A stretch of 64,000 bases of DNA from Sepiola atlantica (Eukaryota > Mollusca > Cephalopoda > Sepiida > Sepiolidae): assembly GCA_963556195.1 (NCBI GenBank), contig OY744525.1:78217844-78281843 (forward strand). Direction: 5' to 3'. The position numbers and the translations under genes are program-made. Shown piece after piece: positions 59,830-64,000 of the stretch (position 1 is its first letter; each line of letters starts with the position of its first letter). The notes below the pieces were generated by a model. The model was not told the origin of the DNA and searched no databases. It was given only the letters and a program-made list of their open reading frames with translations.

Positions 59830-59982
59830 AAATGGCCTTTTATATTTTGCATGCAATATTATAACAGTAATTTCATTCATGACCCCTTTTTTTCTTACAC
59901 AATTATTCACTAAATCTCCATCATCCAAAAATAACATCCCAGCAAAACTAATTAACCAATCTTGAAGCAATCTTAAATGAAG
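59830..59982 (+). promoter_or_regulatory. Tentative fifth Pcdh-like upstream/first-exon module
   Basis: GCATGCAATATTATAACA...TTCATTCATGACCCC...TTTCTT aligns loosely with the B element. It is followed by ATCTTAAATGAAG|GTAAGT (59982), close to the ATCTTAAATCTT...AAAG|GTAAGA end of the D first exon. It lies 1.5 kb after the orphan last exon, as expected for the next gene in the array. Conservation is weak and could be chance. Confidence 0.25.
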
Positions 59983-61699
59983 GTAAGTATATTTACAAGC
60001 TATTATCTTCTTTTTATTTTTCAAACATATTTTAATTTTCATTTTACACTTTTTAGAAGATGAGTGCCTCCTTCAAGAAATACTGTTTCTATTGTTTTTT
60101 CTTTTTTTTGGGGGGGGGGGGGCGACAAAATAACCATAATATTCAACTTTATACCCCAAACTTTAATTCTAACCGAAAATGAATTTCTATATGCTAATTA
60201 AAAGACTTTCAAATGTCCATGTCTTCAATGTTTCAAACATATTTTTTTCAATATTATAAAAAAAATGGCAGTGCCAGTGATTTCTCTGTAGTTATAGGAA
60301 ATTTGAAAGCGATTATGAAGTTAAAATTTTTAAAAAATCTGTTTGTTCTGCCTATTTGGACATCTCCCCTTTTAACTATCTTCTAAATTTCATCCTATAA
60401 AAAAAATGCATAGAACATTTACATTAATAATACAATATCATTATATAGATTAAATTCTGTTAAATAGTTTCCAAAAATTCCCTCTTAATTGGCGGATGGA
60501 AAGTAATTTTTTGGCTAGAATTAGTTTATAGGTGAAAGTTGAATACTATAATTCAGTAGTGCTCCTAAACAACACAAAAAAAAACAGTATTTCTCAGAGG
60601 AGCAACTATTTAAACATATTTAAACATTTTAATTTGTATGTGTAGTGTAGCGATTACTGGCCAAAGCTATTGAGTCATTTTCACTCAAGGGAGAAATCTG
60701 AAAAGCTAAGAATATTTCATATTCTAACTTCATCAATTTAGTCGACCATATGCTCAGGAATATCTTACTCATACACGTGGTCACAATTTTGTGTGTGGTG
60801 TTATTGTTGATAACACACACTGGTGTCGGAAAAAAGGAAATAATATATATTTATTCGCAGTTTGTCGAGGCTGAATGTAAAGGGGAGTACGAAACATGTA
60901 ATATAAAGCAGTAAACAAATCATGTGTTTCAGACATGAATACTAAACAAAGATTATATTAGTTCCCAATACAATGAAAAAAGTACACGGATTGTCAGAGT
61001 TGTAAATAGAGTAAGTGCAAATCCATTGAATATGTAAATGTTATTTACATTGTAGGTTTCCTGCAGTGATATGCGATGATGAGAAAGATGTCGACAGTCA
61101 TTTGTTTCTGAGTCAATGTTATTCTATCAGGAAGGAACCTAATGGACACAGCATCAGGGTTTTTTAAGGTCATGCTCGATGGACAGCTGGTTGGACATGT
61201 CCAACATCTTTGAAAATGAAAATTGTGCCAGTAAGAGGAAGAGTTTTGATCTGAATTTTACACACATGGGCGGAACGAGATTACAAACTCTTGCACAGAA
61301 GAGCACTCTAATGTTGACCGAGAATAAATCCAAGGGAGAGAACTCATAACTCTGGCACAATAAATCCATTTCTTCTTTGGGTGAAATAGAAGGGTAGACT
61401 AGACACTTACACCTTCGTAAGATAATTAGTCTAGAAGAAAAACTCCAAAATAACAGCTGTGACCAGGTAGATCCATGTCATATGGCACACATCATCAACC
61501 TGTACAGTTACAAAGTTTCCATTGTGCTCCTTCTCAGTGCTACATGGGGCTTAAAAAAAAAGATCCACTCTTATGTACCTTAAAAACCTGTTTAAAACAA
61601 GTTTCCAACAGTATTTTCACCTAAGTCACAGACGTCATGGATTCCAAATTAATATCATCTACAGAAGGCAGTCATTAGATTGATTTCTTTATGCATAAG

Positions 61700-62960
61700 C
61701 ATTAAGTAGTATGTCAAATGTATTATATAGAGGGACATCCTTTGACCCAACACCTGTAATCACTTAATATTGAACCAAGCTATTTACCCCTTATGGAAAA
61801 TAAGACACTGATTGGAACAATGGATACTGCCACCATGAGGAAGATCCACCATCGGGCATTGTTATTGACAGCAGAGACTAGAAAAATTGTCCTGGATAGA
61901 TACATGGAATTGCTACCATATCATTTACCTCACCCCAGCTGTACGGTTGCGACTACTTTCATCACTGAATGAAGCAGGTATCAGTATTTTCGGGACCCAC
62001 AAGGATTCAGGTATCGAGAGATGCATACACATGTAGATTTGACAATATAACCATCAAAATAGTCAAGAAAATCAGATGCATCGACAACAGCATACTCTGA
62101 GATGATGCAACAGAAATATAATTCTGGCATAAAATAGATTATATTACTCACCGCAGAAAAAACACTATCCCAATTCACTAGTGACACTATGGACTGTTAG
62201 AATCATGTCGGTTGTTTGTGTTGGGATGTCCAGAACTGTTGATAGTGGTGGATCGCAAGCTTCTAATAAAAATCTTTTCAGACAAGACTCTGGAGGATAT
62301 AAAGAACCCATGACTGTTAAACCTCAAGGAATGGTCCTTGATGTATAAATTTCACATAAAACACCTTCTCAGGAAACAACACCACACCACTTGTACATCA
62401 AGACACCCCACAACATCAAAGCACGATGAGGTAACTAATATATATGTAGCAGAAATCATCAACAAGACAAAAACACTAGGCAACAGGCAGTACCACATAT
62501 ACATCAATGGGAACAACTGAGTGACCTGCCGCAACTGCCGAGTGCTCAAAGAGATAGACCCAATAATAGACACTGCTTACTACCTCACACCTGTTGGCAC
62601 AAATTGACATGCAGAACAGAGACCTGTGTGCTACCAGACTGAACCGCTTGCACCAGGTACTGCACCAGATGAAATGGAGAACACAGGTGGCCTAGAAAGG
62701 ATGAGAGTCCTCATAATGATAGGAGATGATGAAAACCAATATCAAATAAATCAGCTACCACTAAACCAGAGCTCACATCACAGCACAAGAATATTGCCAC
62801 CATTCAGAAACCTCTATCCACAGATGTGGGATACGCCGCATGAGTACTTAAAAACAACCTGACAAGTAACCACAACCCAAGTGTCTTGTGGTCTAATGAG
62901 GAAGAGCATGTAGAGTAGTACATCAGATGTATTATATAGAGGGGCATCCTTTTACTCAAC
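61700..62960. repeat. Repeat-bounded unit with decayed coding-like DNA
   Basis: TGTATTATATAGAGGGACATCCTTT at about 61720 recurs as TGTATTATATAGAGGGGCATCCTTT at about 62930 in the same orientation, bounding 1.2 kb of less AT-rich DNA. The interior has stop-broken + strand frames rich in charged and polar residues (for example TNIYVAEIINKTKTL near 62430). It is likely an old retroelement; the family is not recognised. Confidence 0.35.
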
Positions 62961-64000
62961 AACAATATTGGAATAAACTGTCCATGCACAACACTTTTCA
63001 TAGCAGATAAATGAGGCCAATATAAATCAGCCTCAGTCGAACATTATTGAAAAACGGTCTGAAACCAAAATACTTTGCACCTGTCACTCTCACCCTTTAT
63101 AATAAGCACTGAATAAAAAGGAGGTGGTAGGAAGAATTGGATAGTTGGGATTAAAAAATCTAATCTACTAAAATTTGACAAAATGAAAAATATAATTAAT
63201 TAAATCTTTATTTTTAAAATTCCAATTTTATTTAACAAAAGTTAGTTTGCAAAAAAATAAATAAATAAATATGTACACACCATGTACACATGCATACATG
63301 TAGATATATGATGGAAAATACATCCTAAAATTTGTATATAAGAAATAATTTACATCAATCGAAGAAAAAAAATGAAAGAAAAATGATATTTAAAAAAATA
63401 TTTTCACAGCATAGAATGAAAGGATTTTATTCAATAAAATTAAACTTAATATAGATATATAATGCAGAAATACAATTATATTAATAAAATAGTCTCTTAA
63501 AATACAACATTTCAAAGTAGAAATTAAAATTAAAAACAGACATTAAATATATCCTTTAAAAACTACCATAACATTAGGGGTGGGACGTAATGGGTGAAAA
63601 TTTCAGATTCATGCGAGTAGTATTTTTTTGTGTTCATTTATACATAAATAACACTAAACAATCAAACATTTTGAAAATTTCAGAAGGTGCAGGCCAAAAA
63701 TAGCCGTTAAGGCTCCACGGGACTCAAAATCCATCATTTTTCGGTGAAACAGTGGTTTCATGCGACATTGCAGGTCCTAAAACATCCTCAAAAGCTATGA
63801 ATGGGTATAGATGGTTAAATCTGATATAGTACTTTAATTTAGGACCATTTTCAGGCTGTGAAATGGTTTTCATAAATGTAAAATAGCCAAAAACTAGTGA
63901 AAAATAGCCCAAATTTCCCAAAATCCTCCGTTAAGCAACCTAATTGGTTCCCAAGTCTCTACAATGGTTATGCATGGCTGTAGATAGTTGAAACTAGTTT
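62961..64000. other. Right end of window
   Basis: AT-rich DNA to 63570, then a GC-richer repeat-like block (63570-64000) with GCCGTTAAGGCTCCACGGG and short internal repeats (AAATAGCC, GGTATAGATGGTTAAA-like). No gene. Confidence 0.35.

Larger units (their letters stand above)
58329..61700. other. Non-coding AT-rich region
   Basis: No gene recognised. A (GACA)n microsatellite lies at 59523-59570 and a 12-base G run at about 60110. A putative first-exon donor at 59982 is listed separately. A slightly GC-richer minus-strand stretch at 60640-60830 has a 63-codon frame of unknown nature. Confidence 0.4.

Noticed and set aside
1..64000. CRISPR arrays, bacterial operons or integrated phage
   Set aside because: Spliced genes, GT-AG introns and eukaryotic mobile elements throughout; no regularly spaced repeats with unique spacers were seen.

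Overview
The window looks like a piece of a coleoid cephalopod genome, most likely an octopus. The reasons are AT-rich DNA with long repeat-filled introns and a head-to-tail tandem array of clustered-type protocadherin genes, the family that is greatly expanded in cephalopods. The species call is inference; the gene family call comes directly from the sequence.

Layout. Three complete protocadherin (Pcdh) genes lie on the + strand, here called A, B and C. Each is built the same way: a conserved ~40-bp upstream element followed by a predicted non-coding first exon; one large exon with signal peptide, six cadherin (EC) repeats, the membrane span and the start of the tail; a short fast-changing tail exon; and a conserved last exon ending in an SH3-ligand-like proline motif. 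Coding exons: A 3546-5984, 7898-8060, 13571-13836 (955 aa); B 15606-18044, 26904-27069, 29228-29499 (958 aa); C 32151-34583, 38860-39028, 44399-44664 (955 aa). Splice phases (0 then 1) agree in all three. The next gene's upstream element follows each stop codon after only about 0.7-1.7 kb.

A fourth upstream element and first exon (45400-45539) follow gene C, but no ectodomain exon follows within the window. Instead there are about 12 kb of mobile DNA, then a divergent protocadherin last exon at 58204-58328. This is either the remnant of a fourth gene that lost its large exon or an alternative last exon of a neighbour. A weak fifth first-exon candidate lies near 59830-59982.

Mobile DNA. The introns hold several Helitron-like elements on the minus strand (19360-22333, 22951-24563, 24564-25867, 36767-38574, 47176-48722) and a fragment of a Helitron helicase gene (49672-49893). 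A ~2.4-kb repeat is present as two inverted copies 41 kb apart (10012-12352 and 50768-53186). A broken Ty3/gypsy LTR retrotransposon (53197-57793) has a 1.3-kb mariner inserted in it (53576-54875), and there are further mariner-like transposase fragments, U2 snRNA-derived fragments, a 46-bp GC-rich minisatellite and simple repeats. The right end (58.3-64 kb) has no gene I can recognise.

How it works together. Each Pcdh gene appears to have its own promoter and its own tail exons, with no shared constant exons as in vertebrate alpha or gamma clusters. EC4 through the membrane segment is nearly identical in DNA between the three genes, while EC2 and part of EC3 differ strongly. This fits gene conversion acting beside diversification of the recognition domains.
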